Source: Linyphia triangularis (Eukaryota > Arthropoda > Arachnida > Araneae > Linyphiidae). Taken from it: a stretch of DNA of 64,000 bases. Of the stretch, positions 11,491 to 64,000 are shown piece by piece. The first letter of the stretch is position 1, and each line of letters begins with the position of its first letter. Under the pieces are notes generated by a model, which saw only the letters and a list, made by a program, of their open reading frames with translations, was not told the DNA's origin and searched no databases. The stretch spans positions 45,027,069 to 45,091,068 of the forward strand of contig OZ021723.1 in NCBI GenBank assembly GCA_963978545.1, read 5' to 3'. Made by a program: the position numbers and the translations under genes.

Positions 11491-13370
11491 GTATTCGGGA
11501 GTTGATTGAAAATAAAATTAATGAGATTGACAGTTGATTAAAAAGAAGTTTTCAAATATAATGTGTGTTGGTTAACGTATATTTGGAATATTTGGAAGGT
11601 TTATTGACTGCTAATTTCAAATCCGTCTCAGTCTTCTCACTGTTCAATTTCTTATCATGCCAGGCCTCGACGGATTATACTTTTAGAATGTGTTACTTAC
11701 TCTACGACTATCTTTGGAGGTCGAAAGATTTCGATTTCGATAGAATACCACGATAATCAAATCAGGTACAATCGTCCTTTTATAAATTTTAGTATATAAT
11801 CGCGCAACCTATTATAACGTTTCTGGAATATAAATATCAATACTTCAACAATCGTTATTTTGTCATTTACTTCGAAATCTTCATGAAAATAACCCAGGAA
11901 GGATTAACCAGCTACAAACCAAATCAACCTCAACTCTCGTGGTACAAGAGTTGAATAGAAGCGAAAGAAATATTACTTCACTGATGGCATGATATTTAAA
12001 ACCAACTTGAAACAACTTTTTAAAAGATGCAAGTATTTAACGCCAGAGAAGTGAAATCGTCTGTATCCTTCATAATTGAAAATTAAAGAACGGTGGCTTA
12101 CCAAATCAAAAATAATGATCATTATTTAACAAGTTGTGTCATATTTGGCTATCGGATTTAGTTCAACTCATTCAAAGTCAATTTTTGCAGTTTCGGCCAT
12201 TTTGCCCTGCACATCAGTATGTTAAGAATTTACTGGCATTTTTCTACATTCTATAAAATATTCAGAATAATGTTCTATGAGGTTCATATACTTTCAGTCA
12301 CCTCACAGCCCATCACCATACAATGGACTCAAACTCTAAAGGGCTAAACTATTTACAAACTACTTAATAAGTTGTTATTTTTCGTATTTTATGCTAATAT
12401 TAAGTATAAATAACACTGTTTATAAAATTAACCTATGTGAATATTAGATACATTTGATTTAAAAAAAAAAAAGTACTACGTCTTTAAAAGAAAAATATCT
12501 GATTTTAGCTGAGACCTTTCAAGAGATGAAACTCGACACTTAAAGCTATTGTTATTGTATTTGTTTGCATTTTTTATCAATAGACAATTGATTCGAAGCA
12601 GAAGCCAATACACGGGAATATGACTTAGGATATCTGGATTGAGATTTGTTTTAATGACCTATTCTACTAAGTTTTAAATTTGTAACTGGCATCATGAAAC
12701 CAATGACTGGTATTCCATACAGAACGAGAAAAAATGTCAGTGTTGTGCTTATGCATTTGTTTTCTTACTTTGCATATTTATTGCTTAACCACTTTGAATT
12801 GCACTCGACATTATGAAAGTTTTTTGAAAATAAATCGAGATCTAATTCTTCTTCAGCGGTTGCAAGATTACTTAAGAATTAATTCAGAATAAAATGCGTG
12901 CGAATATTATTGTGATCGTTTGTGAGACATTCTACTTTCTAGTTGAAGACACCGGAATTTCATTTGTTTAGATGAGGTAAGCCAATATATTGCTATAATA
13001 TGTTTAGTGCTTGATTCTAAGATAGTATTATGAATACGTTTTTTAAAAATGCCAATAATACAAATTATGAGTAAAATAATTTGTGCCTTGATTTATCAAA
13101 GATTAATTTAATCGTATGTTTGTAAATAATTCTGTGGTACAAATAAAGTTGTGTGAAAACCACTTATATACTTTCTATGTTTAAAGTTGAATGCACATTC
13201 AAACTATGAATCGACTACTATGAAGAAAAGAGTTCAACTCAGAAAAAATTGCAAGGCCAAATTTCTGTGTCTGTTATATTATTAAATTAAAGTACTTTGC
13301 TTAGAGATTTTTCGTTCCCCGTCTACGACCCTAGTCATAAGTTATTTAGTGGTTGTCTAGTTTTGTAGCT
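11491..13370. other. Intergenic, no gene seen
   Basis: AT-rich sequence. I see no exon with both good splice signals and protein-like composition and no bounded repeat. Confidence 0.45.
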
Positions 13371-13381
13371 CCCAGTCACAC

Positions 13382-13440
13382 GGTGGTGCAGTTTGGTCCT
13401 TGTGTTGCCCTTGCGCCTAATAAATCTAAAATACAACCAA
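13382..13440 (+). mobile_element. 59-bp tail-only retroinsertion
   Basis: A 59-bp unit starting GGTGGTGCAGTTTGG, with TTGTGTTGCCCTTGCGCC and ending ATACAACCAA, is flanked by the 11-bp duplication CCCAGTCACAC (13371-13381 and 13441-13451). It contains only a 3' tail related to SINE-1, so it looks like an extreme 5' truncation at target-primed reverse transcription. Confidence 0.8.
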
Positions 13441-13451
13441 CCCAGTCACAC

Positions 13452-14730
13452 TGTTAGCTAAGACATCGGGTCCATGAACCAAAAGTCATTGGATCGATCC
13501 AGCACTCTGTCATGCAACTGTCGTGTAGAATTGATGGTGGCCTCTGCGCGTTTAATTTGTTGAGGTTCTAATTTTCTATCGTTGGCGTATCGTGGAGAGC
13601 GGTGTTTGTGTCGGTGTCTCGTCTTCTGATCAAGTTCAAAATTACAAAGCAATATTGTAGATGTTGTTGGCATTATAATGTTATGGCGCAGTACGGAATA
13701 AGTGTAGCGCTTGTGCCAGAAAATTTAGAAATAACTAACTCGTCTAGTTTCGTACATCGCCATCCAACGTGAGTTCAGTTCATTCTGTTGGGGATAATGC
13801 TAAGCAAGTTAGCCATTACCTTATACAACTTAACTATTTATAACCAATTCCTTTTTAAATAAATTTTAGTCGTTTCTGAAGCGTTAATAGCTCTATCGTA
13901 GTTAATAATCTGAAGTTGAAAGCATGAACACAATATTAAAGCCGACAATACTAAAGTTGATTAATTTAATAACTGAAATGCACTTTAGGTATTCCTGAAG
14001 CCTTAATAGCACTATCGGATTTAGTAATCTGAAGATGAATGCATTAACAAAATATTAGAGCCAACTACACTAAAGCTGAATTATTTATGACTTATAAAAT
14101 TACAAAAAAAATTGACAACATACTTTGATGTGGAAACCGTGAGCTTGAACGAAAGCATTCGTGTAAAGTTACAAACACTGCGATTGTTGATCTTACATAA
14201 CACGTTGTCATGGTGATTGTGTATTGCAAGGTGTAAGCTTTACCTAAATGGACAAACTGAATGGTTGCAATGTTTTTTTTTATGATTACGTTTTGTTCAT
14301 GTAGGAACTAAAGGACATTGTAGCAAAAGTCTTCGGACAATGTAGCAAAGTTGTATTTTATCTGAATTGTTTGGAGATTTTTTACACTAATATAATTCTT
14401 AAATAAACTTTTTAAATTGGTAAAAAATCTTAATGTAAAATCTGTTTTTGGGAGAGATAATAAATTTTTTTACATATATTTATTTCATTATTTAATTTTT
14501 TTATTTTCAAAATTTTGATCAGGCTAGAAAAGCAATTAAAACTAGCATTCGTATATTAACATTACAACATGGGTATAAAAATTAAAAGAATTAGGTATAC
14601 TGCATAACTTTTTATGGGGGATTCTTTTATTTTTAATTTTTCATCATTCATTTAATTGGCTCATTAAAAAATATTCACTTTTCTTAGTCTGTGCTGATTT
14701 CGCACTTAAGTTAGAATGCTTATATTGCAG
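13452..14730. other. Intergenic, no gene seen
   Basis: AT-rich sequence. Two related blocks (GTCGTTTCTGAAGCGTTAATAG near 13869 and a similar one near 13988) share CTGAAGCnTTAATAGC and GAATCTGAAG-like text, a weak ~120-bp tandem duplication. Confidence 0.4.
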
Positions 14731-14851
14731 CTATGATGGAACATTGGCACAACTGCAAATATATCAAAGAGGAGTTAAGGTCTATATTGGGCAGAGGAAT
14801 AATTGGCACACTGAGGAGAACAACCACAAAACTGTAACAATATTAAGTTAG
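14731..14851 (+). CDS. Candidate terminal exon, unknown protein
   Basis: After a good acceptor (CTTATATTGCAG) an open frame of 39 codons runs to TAG (14849-14851), reading YDGTLAQLQIYQRGVKVYIG and then QRNNWHTEENNHKTVTILS. The composition is protein-like, but no partner exon and no nearby poly(A) signal were found. It may be a real 3' exon, a relic or chance. Confidence 0.28.
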
Positions 14852-15327
14852 TTCCAAGTTAATAGACATCACTAAGTTTCAAGTGAAATCAATTTAGTTT
14901 TACGTGCCTTCTGAAAATTCCACTTTTTCAAATTGCATCATTGTTACCTTACTGCGGCCATATTTATAGATAACTAAATTTAAATCAAAGTAACTCTGTA
15001 ACCAATCGTTTGACAATCGACTCATAGACAATGAATTAAAACAAGTATATTTTTATATTATCTTTATTTATTTCAAACAAATTAGTACATCTTACGATAA
15101 GCGTTAGAATATTTTAATTAATAGAAATGTGCAAAAATTAACGTTTGGTGGGTGAAAAAGAGTTACGGGAACAACTGCAATTCGCTAAACTGGAAGTCTA
15201 TTAGTATTAAAAAAAAATAAAAAATATTAAGATATAGAAGCAAGCTTATGATCGAGTATTTAGTTTTTGTGTAATCCGTCTTTTTTTACAACACTATTTA
15301 ATATGATGGTGATTATAAAGCTTTGAA

Positions 15328-15574
15328 ATGCAGCGCTTTGGTATAGATAAGATTTATCTGTGTCTTCTTTTTATAAACATCAGTTTTATCTGTACTTCAA
15401 TGGATTGTTTTAGAATATTTTCAGAACGTAAAAATTCTTACGATGTGAGACTATTAAGCAGTTGTAGTTTACTTGAACCAAAACAGATTGTGTATTTAAA
15501 TTATATTGAACATTCCAAAAAAGTACATTTTGTAGAAGTGAAAGTAGCAAGTTTGAGAATTAAGAATAAGATTC
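15328..15574 (+). CDS. Candidate first exon of a secreted protein
   Basis: From ATG at 15328 the frame gives a signal-peptide-like start (a basic segment, then IYLCLLFINISFICTS) and a 60-residue polar region ending before a consensus donor ATTC|GTAAGT at 15575. The frame stays open beyond the donor but becomes AT-rich and low in complexity. No downstream partner exon was identified. An AT-rich chance frame is the alternative. Confidence 0.28.
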
Positions 15575-17560
15575 GTAAGTTTGCTTTATTTCATTTAACT
15601 TATTTTCTCATTGGCTATTTTGAAAAATCACTTACATTTATTTTACCGATTATAATCAATTTTAAATTTCCGAACTATATATTTGTAATGATAATTTTAG
15701 CTGTAAAAATTTATTTAAAGAAACACAGGTAAAACTGTAAGGCTTAATATAAAAATGTACTGTCCTTTTTAATCGATGTTGCGTTTAATGCATGCTTTTA
15801 ATTTAATACATTTAAAATCATATAAGTTTGCATAAATATTTTATGTGAGGATAATATAAGTGGAAATTCAGTGACGGAAGAACAATTAGTCTTTTAAAAG
15901 TAACTCAATTTTGTAACTCATTAAACTAAACATTGAGTAACTCATTAAACTCAATTTAATGTTTTAAAAATATTCCTTAAATCATTTAGTCTTTCTGTGA
16001 ATTATTTTTCGAACTATATCTCAACTATTTAATAACCTAACATGGATTACCAACGGAAATCCCCCTCCGGTTTAACTTTATTTCACTTAAGTCAATCCTC
16101 CCTACCGTCTTGTATTATTTATATTAATAGCTGTAAGGAGAATGTCTTTTTTTTATAATATTCACTTGATAAAATTCCTAATGTGTTTAAAAACACATTA
16201 GAAATTTTTTGAAATTGAAAAGCTTACAGAAATTACAAATAACTCATGTTGACAAACAACTATTAATTTCTGAATTAAATAAAACCTCATATGTTTAAAA
16301 CTAATGCTGAAGAACTAGTAATTGAAAAAATTATGAATTATTATTATTGCTGCACATTTAAGGTAGTAAATTAACTCAAACATAAAGTTTTTCATTGGCA
16401 AATAAATACATAAGTTATTTTGATCACTGTTAAGACCGCTTAAACATATTTTGCCTATTTGAATGCATATTTTCCCATAGAAAACTTGGAAATATTTATC
16501 ATTGTTGGAACTGCCAGTAGAGGTTCACAGCCTACTTTGATAAACACTGGTTTAAAGAATAATATATGTACAGTACCCCCCCCCCCCCCCAAAAAAAAAA
16601 AAATCAGAACGATGGCTATATCTTCGGTTCTAATTATCGTAGAATCTTACGGTTTGTACCAAAATGGTTTTGGTTAAGATTTTCTATATATCTGATGCAA
16701 TTTTTCTTTTTCTTGAGGGACCGTTTACTAAGTAAAAGTAACGCTATCTTCGAAAATTTCAATACTAACCCTTATTTTTTATCATTTCATTCGATTCAGA
16801 ATATCTCATTTACTCTATAACCCAAATTTCAATGCATTACTTTGAAAATCAGGTCACTTATGAGCGAAAATGTTTCGACCATTTTTTGACCGATCTTCAG
16901 GGAGAATTTCCATAAAACGAAAGGTATTTTTAAGATTCTACTTCACAGCGGGAGAAATCGAACGGTCATGCGGCGTTTCACGACGTTATAAAATACAAAT
17001 ATTAGTCTAAAATTGCATAGAAACTACTTGAATTTATAGTGTCATGTTTAAGATTAATACAAGAATAGCAAGTAAACGCACAAGTAACATAATTTATTTA
17101 CAACGTTAAAGATGTGCATTCTTCACACGAAATAAATAAAATATCGAAAACTGCAATTGCAGAAGTATAACGTATACTACTGATAGTTAGAAAATTAATA
17201 AATATAAAATGTAGGCATTAGTAAACAGTATTCATCAAAGCGTGATTATTTTACAGAAACATTTCACTATAAACACAAATGTAACTTGATCGTTGAAATT
17301 ATTTATAACATGAAAAAATCCCATGATTCAGTAAAATTTTTAAAAGATAACTTATTGAAATTGCTTAAAAAATGTTGTTTTAAATAAATGTAATTTAAGG
17401 AAGTACATTTTTTTTAAAAAAAGGACACTGTTGAAAACCACACAAAACATATGTTCGACGATTCCAAACACTTTAGACAGATTAAAAATATATATACAAA
17501 AAGTAAAACTGCTTTGTTTGTATAATTTTTTTTTTTTTTTTTTTTTTGTAATTTCAAGAA
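15575..17560. other. Intergenic, no gene seen
   Basis: AT-rich spacer with a C13-A12 homopolymer junction at about 16577-16602 and a T tract at 17526-17547. Confidence 0.45.
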
Positions 17561-17641
17561 ATTCTGTTCCGATTCACCCCGCTGTTCCTATTCACCCCAT
17601 TTTACGATAATTGAACGTTGTGCGATTTTCCACACCTCTAG

Positions 17642-17823
17642 CGCCGACCAAACGGTATATTGGTTAGCGTGCTAGCTTCTAGACCGCGAGGTTGCGGGTT
17701 CGAGTCCCGTGTTGGCATGGGTGTTTGTAAATGTATGTTGGCTTGTCTAATGACGAATGTTTCGGCGCATTATAGCCCTCGTGTTGCTGACGGCGCCAGA
17801 TAATCTGAATACAACCAACCAAA
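17642..17823 (+). mobile_element. SINE-1 copy B, complete, with target duplication
   Basis: Full-length 182-bp SINE: CGCCGACCAAACGGTATA start, tRNA-like head with perfect box B GGTTCGAGTCC, GGCGC...GCGCC hairpin and AACCAACCAAA end. The 13-bp duplication TCCACACCTCTAG flanks it (17629-17641 and 17824-17836). It is inserted in the edge of a truncated minus-strand R1 repeat (TTGTGCGATTTTCCACACC at 17615-17634). Confidence 0.92.
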
Positions 17824-17836
17824 TCCACACCTCTAG

Positions 17837-18550
17837 TTTACCTTGAATTAATCTTTGATAGTTTTCAAAAGTCGTCTACTATACGGTCCCTTAAAGTGAG
17901 CGTTTTTTACATTTTCGCTAAAAAATCGAGAACTAAAAGTCAGAATGAAAAGAAAAAAATTGTGGGGGGTTTCAGACCATGGTCAATCTAATGAAAACAA
18001 AAAAAAATATATGTTTCTATTAAAAAAAAAAATTAAAATTGTTTTATTAATTAATAATTATTAAAAAAAAATTGATGCAAAAGTTGCTTGGTATTTATGT
18101 TTGGTCATTTACAAACTATCTTTTGAAAAAAAAAATTACTGAATTATATTAATTATTTAAGTATTTATGGCCAAAAAACCAATTTTTTTATTTAACATTA
18201 ATTTATCATTTTCTTTTTATCATTTAAATTACAAACCATTCATTAGAAAATTACGAATTTTTGTATTTCGACATTTTTTTTATGCTGAATCCAAATATGG
18301 GATAATATTATGAGGGTGCTATTGAACTTTTTAAAGTTTGGTTCTGTTTTAATATGTAGATGACCCCTCATGACAAAAAATGTTAATGATTTTGTAAATA
18401 TTGTTTTAAAGACAACAATTCAAAGATATTTAAAACTTTCTAAACTTTCTTTTTTAGTTTCAATAACCCATGCATTAACGTAGGGTAATGTAAGTAGTAA
18501 TGTGTTCGGTTAAAAATATTATTGATTTTTAAAATTTTTTTTTTTTTTGT
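17837..18550. other. Intergenic, no gene seen
   Basis: Very AT-rich with many A and T runs. Nothing coding seen. Confidence 0.45.
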
Positions 18551-19164
18551 GTTTCTCTACGTTTTGGAAAGTACTGAGTTACAAAAAAAAGTGATCTAGA
18601 AAATGTCTGTGTTTGTGTTCAGCATAACTGTCGACCGACTATGTTAACTTTTTGTGTACGACCATGGGACCTGTCATTAAGGTTTTCAAAATTGTGCATA
18701 AGCACAGGGTAGCTGCTATTGAAAAATTTGTTTTTCAACAATTTCCAAAAACCGGCTTTTACGATTTTGATCAAAATTGCTGCGGCAATGCCTTTTAAGG
18801 TGTTTTAAACATCACCATTTCGAAATTCCCGAAGAATTGTGATAGAGACTTAAAAAGTCGAAAAACGAATGTTTTTAACACAGATTTCTCTTGCGTGGAG
18901 TGATCTCCATCAACAACTGTTTCTTTTCTGTTACACTTACAAAAAAGGATAATGTAATATTTTTCGAATAATATATCGCCAATTTCACCATTATGGCATT
19001 TTTTTTTTTTTTTTGACAATGTAATAATCATAGTCAAAAATATCGACAAACTGGATTTTTTAAAAAAAATAAGTAGAAAATGAAAACTGTAACTTACATC
19101 AATCCATGGCAAATATAAATGCAATGATGGTATATGGTATTATGCGATGTTCCCCACTCCTAGT
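18551..19164 (-). repeat. R1 repeat, copy D, minus strand
   Basis: The complement of the R1 blocks runs in order: the end motif (TCTCTACGTTTTGGAAAG), TTGATCAAAAT, ATGCCTTTTAAGGTGTTTTA and the start motif (ATGCGATGTTCCCCACTCC then TAG). This copy and the plus copies agree on both ends, giving a unit of about 610 bp. The minus-strand open frame inside it is not conserved in the other copies. Confidence 0.72.
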
Positions 19165-20512
19165 TTAATCTACAAAATTCTCGATTAGCTTCAGCCTGTA
19201 AATTAACTTCCAGCCTTGGAGTTGTAGTCCTTACCGAGACATATCTCCATCTGTTTTTAAGGTATTAACTGATGTTTATTTTTTACTTCGGATATTATTA
19301 CGCCCTTCTCTAAAATTAGTACGTAAACAAAGTTTACTGTCCGGTTATTTACTGTAGTTCTAGAAGATTCTAAACTGAAATTATTTAATTACAAATGCTC
19401 TTTATATAATTTTCTTTTGTCCTAATGTGTCACATAGATACTATTGATATTGAATTAAGCTTTAAAAAAATTCTATGGCAACCCTATAATGTTTCTTGTT
19501 TGAATTTCACATTTGAAACAAACTTCGTCAAAGTTCAAAAGTTTCATAAATTTTTAATGAATAGTTGATAATTTGAATAATTGACATGAAAATAACCAAC
19601 TGATATTATAACGAAGTACGTACCAATTTCAAGAAAATTGCCTTAAAAATTGAACGAGCCCTCTTAAAATTTTTAAAATAGGAGATTTTTTAGGAGTTTT
19701 TTTTTTATAGTGATTCCTCTGAAGTTATGATACAATTATTTTTACACTTTGATGTTTACTTGTTATAGATTCCACGCCAAAATTCGTCTCTGTAATAATA
19801 TACCTTTTGTAAATAAATTCATTTTGAAAACAGTACTTGAGCATTGAACATGCAAGCGCTAATAGCATTAGAGAGATTTCTCGCTTTACTAATCCCCTGC
19901 CAGTTAAGGTCAACTCTCTGCCTGATAGCTACGTTGCAAATGACAACCTTTCAGCGGAAGGTGAGGGATAAGATGCTCTCGTCTAGACACTTCTAAACAT
20001 ACGCAAGCAGTTAAATTCAGAAAAAGTAACAGAACATTTATTCCCTTTTTGTTCAGCTTATTTGTGATTCTGGCCTTTGGTGCCTTATTCGAATTTTTCT
20101 TCCTACAGTGGAAAAAAAAAAGATAATTTGGATATTATGAATCTAAAAGTATTGAAGTAAATTATGTACCACAGAATCAAGTAAACTTAAGTATACAATC
20201 GGGTAAATTTACAAAAAAATGAAAAAACTAAATTTTCGCATTTGCCTTAAACGCTCTGTTATAGCTCTAACTAAATACTTAAGAAGTTCTATGAGTGGGT
20301 TACGAGGTAACGGGTTCGATAGCAAACGAACATTTAAGACTTAAACTGCATTAAAAAATCATAAATTTTGTAAATTATGCCTATTTGGCTCCTGAGATAC
20401 AGAACTAAAACCACATTGGAAGTATTTCTAGCTTTGTGAAATATGTGAAAAAGTGTTTAAATTATTCTCTCAATAGCTGATTTCCACGATCCTAAGTGAA
20501 GACTTTTTGTAG
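19165..20512. other. Upstream of formin exon 1, no promoter identified
   Basis: AT-rich sequence directly 5' of the first formin exon. No 5' UTR exon, TATA box or initiator could be assigned with confidence. Confidence 0.4.
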
Positions 20513-62386
<41,874 letters not shown>

Positions 62387-63002
62387 GTAAGTATTCACCC
62401 CATTGAAAATACTTTATATTAATTGGGCTTTACTGATACAATACATGATATAAGAGGAAAAAATCTGTAGAAAGATTCAGGCTAAGAAATAATTATTTAA
62501 CAAAATGAATCATCATACTATAAAGTATTACTTTTTTACAATATTTAAAAATTGCATGTTTTATCTTCTTCGCTACATTTACCTATTAACTGTTACGTTA
62601 CAAAGGCTCTGTCTATTCTTCTGTCCAAGATAAACATTTCTAGAAAAAACTATCAACACTACAAACGCGAGTGATTTGTCAAATTAAGTCGAATGGAGAA
62701 GTTCCCATACCAAAATTCAAGCAGAAGTCCTAGAAACTTTAACATGTATAAACTATTAATGCAAAAGACATGTGATAAATATCAATTTGAAAGTATCCAT
62801 AAGATTAGTAGAATTACGAAAAATTCAACTGGAAGTTCCAACCGAATGTACTTTTAAATTGTAAGAGTGCTTCCATAGCAACTTAATGAGTTGTTCACAT
62901 CTTGTCTTCAATTAGATGTCGGATTGGAACTTGAATATTCATTGACAAGATGGATTTCTTTTTATATTTGACATAAAACTATAGCAACTATAGTAACTTG
63001 AT

Positions 63003-63033
<31 letters not shown>

Positions 63034-64000
63034 GTATAATAACTCCAAATCGGCATTGTTTTTGTTATTGTTTCTCTTAAATCTTGAAAGTAAGAGTCGT
63101 GAAATGCCGCCAAATTGTACGTGCTTGGTACTTTTGAAACTGGTGTATCTCAATGGAAATGTTTGTATAAACGTTTTTTAGTGACAGTGACTGCCACAAT
63201 CTAACTTATTTATTTTATAAAGTCCGAGTTCTAAAACTTTCGAATAATATTGATTAAAGCCATTATATTTCTATATAGCATAAATTGAAGAGAATTAACT
63301 AATAGTTGTTATAACAGCGTAACACTAATTTGAACAATGTATCCCCGGCATGTGAGTTAAGATGATAAAACACCAGGATTTACAATGGCCTTGGTTTGTT
63401 TAAACTTGATTACTCGTTTGTGCATTTTAAAGGTTGAAACATTCTAGAACATCAAACGAGCGTCGAAGTTCAAAGCAAGGTGATTGAATATTTCGCCACA
63501 TTTGTGTTGGAAATTGTCGGGTGTGTTTTGATTTCTTTCACGATTTGTGCGTGCTTATCATGGAAAAAAGAACAAACAGAGGTTTCAACATTGATGTCAC
63601 GTTGTCGAACTGCGATTTAAGATTTCTGCATTTGACTTGCAAATGTACAGAGAATTACCTTGAATGTCACAGTATTCTCTTGTTGGAGATGAATTTGAAG
63701 ATTTAATTGACTATTAACCCTAATTCTAAGTTCCATTTCCAATAAAAGAATACCAAATCAATAATGATGGCGGTTTGTGTAGTTTTACGCCAAACTCAGT
63801 AATCCTAAGCCTTGTGACTTCGGTCAGTGCTATTTCTACATTAGAGCAGATGAATAAATAAAATAAGTTACCTAATGATTCTAACTCTGTGGTTTTTACC
63901 ATTAGATAATTGCATAAAAAAGGCCTTTAATTGCTGTATGCGGTATGATATACAGTGAGTCATATTTGTTGAACACTTCCAACACTTAAATTATTTCATC
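62387..64000. other. Formin intron 17 (open at window edge)
   Basis: AT-rich, with a T tract at 63008-63033. No further FH2 exon recognised, so the next one is beyond 64000. Confidence 0.55.

Noticed and set aside
18795..19124. 109-codon minus-strand frame
   Set aside because: It lies within an R1 repeat copy and is not preserved in the other three copies.

Overview
The window is AT-rich animal DNA with large introns, dispersed tRNA-derived SINEs and many DNA-transposon relics. The gene content and the transposon families fit an arthropod, probably a chelicerate such as a spider; that placement is inference from family resemblance, not from a marker gene.

The main gene is a plus-strand formin of the FMN / cappuccino class. 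I could place 17 exons between 20513 and 62386. Their reading phases join without a break into 1164 codons. The order is: a basic, low-complexity N-terminus; acidic and serine-rich linkers; a conserved helical block in exons 9-11; a short coiled coil; a Ser/Thr/Gln-rich stretch with five QT-E/D motifs; an FH1 domain built of 11-residue proline repeats encoded by a 33-bp tandem repeat; and the first part of FH2. The rest of FH2 and the C-terminus lie beyond the right edge. Exons 3-17 are well supported; exons 1-2 are phase-compatible but less certain. An internal Met-Gly-Asn start in exon 3 could define a second, myristoylated isoform.

Left of the formin are the last three exons and poly(A) signal of an unidentified multi-pass membrane protein gene (6785-9412, plus strand). 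Two weak exon candidates lie at 14731-14851 and 15328-15574. No tRNA or rRNA gene that looks functional was seen; the tRNA-like sequences are SINE heads.

Mobile elements fill much of the rest. The clearest are: a 4.65-kb CACTA-like element (386-5034) that split a SINE in two and carries a broken Ty3/gypsy fragment; a pogo-like element with TA duplication, terminal repeats and oriented subterminal repeats (23763-25794); a hAT element with a perfect 16-bp terminal repeat and 8-bp duplication (44620-46226); relics of a second transposase family (47365-48275) and of a mariner-like transposase (52440-52790); foldback MITEs at 23043-23301, 23323-23750 and 27498-27677; two copies of another MITE; four copies of an unclassified ~600-bp repeat; and a truncated LINE (27819-28197) whose 3' tail resembles the SINE tail and also occurs as tail-only insertions of 59 and 84 bp with target duplications.

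All coordinates were read by eye and exon borders follow GT/AG signals and phase; no similarity search or splice model was run.
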